From: Trileptium ribeirensis
Taxonomy: Eukaryota > Nematoda > Enoplea > Enoplida > Thoracostomopsidae
Length of the DNA: 64,000 nt
Assembly: GCA_030248225.1 (NCBI GenBank)
Contig: JASANE010024883.1
Location: 1-64,000 of the forward strand
Reading direction: 5' to 3'
Shown: positions 63,180 to 64,000 of the stretch, piece by piece
Position numbering within the stretch: the stretch's first letter is position 1
Layout: every line of letters starts with the position of its first letter
Notes under the pieces: generated by a model
The model's input: only the letters and a program-made list of their open reading frames with translations
The model's database searches: none
What the model was told of the DNA's origin: nothing
Translations under genes and position numbers: made by a program

Positions 63180-63375
63180 GTTAGCATCTGCACAACCGCC
63201 ATGCCGTTATAAGGCGATTGTTATCAGCCGACCACAGCCGCGACACTATGAGCGGCGTCTTTTCGATGCCGCTCTTGCGCCCACATTCGAGACTGACAAA
63301 CATCCACTTGGACCACTGAAACGGTGTCGATTTGATCGCGAAGGACGTGAGACGTGGAGACAGATGCGGGCACAG
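63180..63375 (+). CDS. Exon candidate, unknown gene
   Basis: A GC-rich open segment of about 65 codons lies between an acceptor-like GGCCATGTCAG and a donor GGGCACAG|GTAAAC. It reads LASAQPPCRYKAIVISRPQP, RHYERRLFDAALAPTFETDK, HPLGPLKRCRFDREGRETWR and QMRAQ, a basic, Arg-rich peptide. An upstream ATG at 63148 is in frame. Composition stands out from the AT-rich surroundings. No domain is recognised. The opposite strand is also open, so strand is not certain. Confidence 0.4.
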
Positions 63376-64000
63376 GTAAACAGAAACTGTTTGTAATAGC
63401 AGTTCTTTTGTGTTTCCTGTATCATTTATTTGCAAGTGGTGTTGCGTTGCGGGTGAATGAGTTGTAATATTGCCATTGGGACTTTTAGGGAAATTCGATG
63501 CAATACACTAAGCTACGGTAAATTATGATTTATTATAAGTTTCTGCTACTGTTGATTTAGCGTTGAAAAATTGCTGTTTGGTCGATGGAGTTACATCAGA
63601 TGGTCAAATTGTGATGTCCTAGTTTAAAGTATTCCTGTCGTGCAGTATCACGTAGAAACAGTAGTAGCTTGTATCGATGTTTTTATTTATGCTTATATAG
63701 ACCGTCAAACTTACAATATTAAAATCGATTAGTTTTAAGGACCGAAATGACAATACTGAAAATTATAATTAATGGAGGTATCTATTGCATGCCTATAAGG
63801 GTTTAAAATGTTTTGAGTCATTTTAGTATAGTATGTGGGCAAATTTTTACATAATATGCTCTGTCACGAAATTATTCAGATGCATGAAACATTGCCTAGC
63901 GTTGATGCTGCAATCAGATATTATCTTCCCAAGTTCACAGTCTCTAACTGTAAAAAGTCAGCGCTCCTCTTTTGTTTCCCTTGCTAACAGAGAAGCAAAC

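Noticed and set aside
1..64000. tRNA and rRNA genes
   Set aside because: I looked for T-loop GGTTCGAATCC-type boxes and 5S-like cores and found none convincing; a covariance-model scan would be needed to be sure.

Overview
This window looks like a piece of an intron-rich, AT-rich nuclear genome from an invertebrate animal. Reading frames are short and interrupted by clean GT/AG splice sites, DNA transposons and a non-LTR retrotransposon are common, and most of the sequence has no recognisable coding content. I cannot name the species. The best evidence for an animal is a split minus-strand gene of the L1CAM/neuroglian cell-adhesion family.

Gene layout (minus strand, 5' to 3' running from right to left): exons A (44932-45050) and B (44107-44305) form one fibronectin type III (FN3) domain. 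Exon C (39897-40019) plus exon E (38952-39185) form the next. Exons F (19358-19458) and G (17207-17392) form a third. A Ser/Gly/acidic last exon H (10290-10561) with a nearby AATAAA is a phase-compatible 3' end. By order and resemblance these are probably FN3 domains 3, 4 and 5. Exon D (39613-39801) lies between C and E, has the same phases as E and resembles it, so C-D and C-E look like alternative versions of one domain. A Ser-rich last-exon candidate (20256-20374) could give a shorter product. The Ig domains, FN3-1/2, the membrane segment and the 5' end were not found here. One exon between E and F appears to be missing, because the phases of E and F do not join.

Mobile elements: two elements share (CCGGTT)-rich ends and 8-bp target duplications (8051-9237 and 28734-30610). 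A third, 491-bp element (42768-43258) has CGGCCG-rich ends and a perfect 8-bp duplication. All three fit non-autonomous hAT-type elements. A jockey/CR1-like reverse transcriptase is split into two head-to-head halves (57162-57950 minus, 58985-59410 plus) whose broken ends are adjacent in the protein. A fold-back structure sits at 46985-47725.

Repeats: a 39-bp minisatellite of about 29 copies lies in the F-G intron (17888-19028) and is open over long stretches in several frames. A 145-bp tandem repeat abuts exon C. There are several short duplications, a long TA microsatellite, and a 799-bp tract (55565-56363) that carries only one G on the plus strand and is built of about 170-bp diverged repeats.

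The most unusual signals are the G-depleted tract with its abrupt skew switch, the putative mutually exclusive FN3 half-exons, and the multi-frame minisatellite. Long intervals between these features show nothing I can support.
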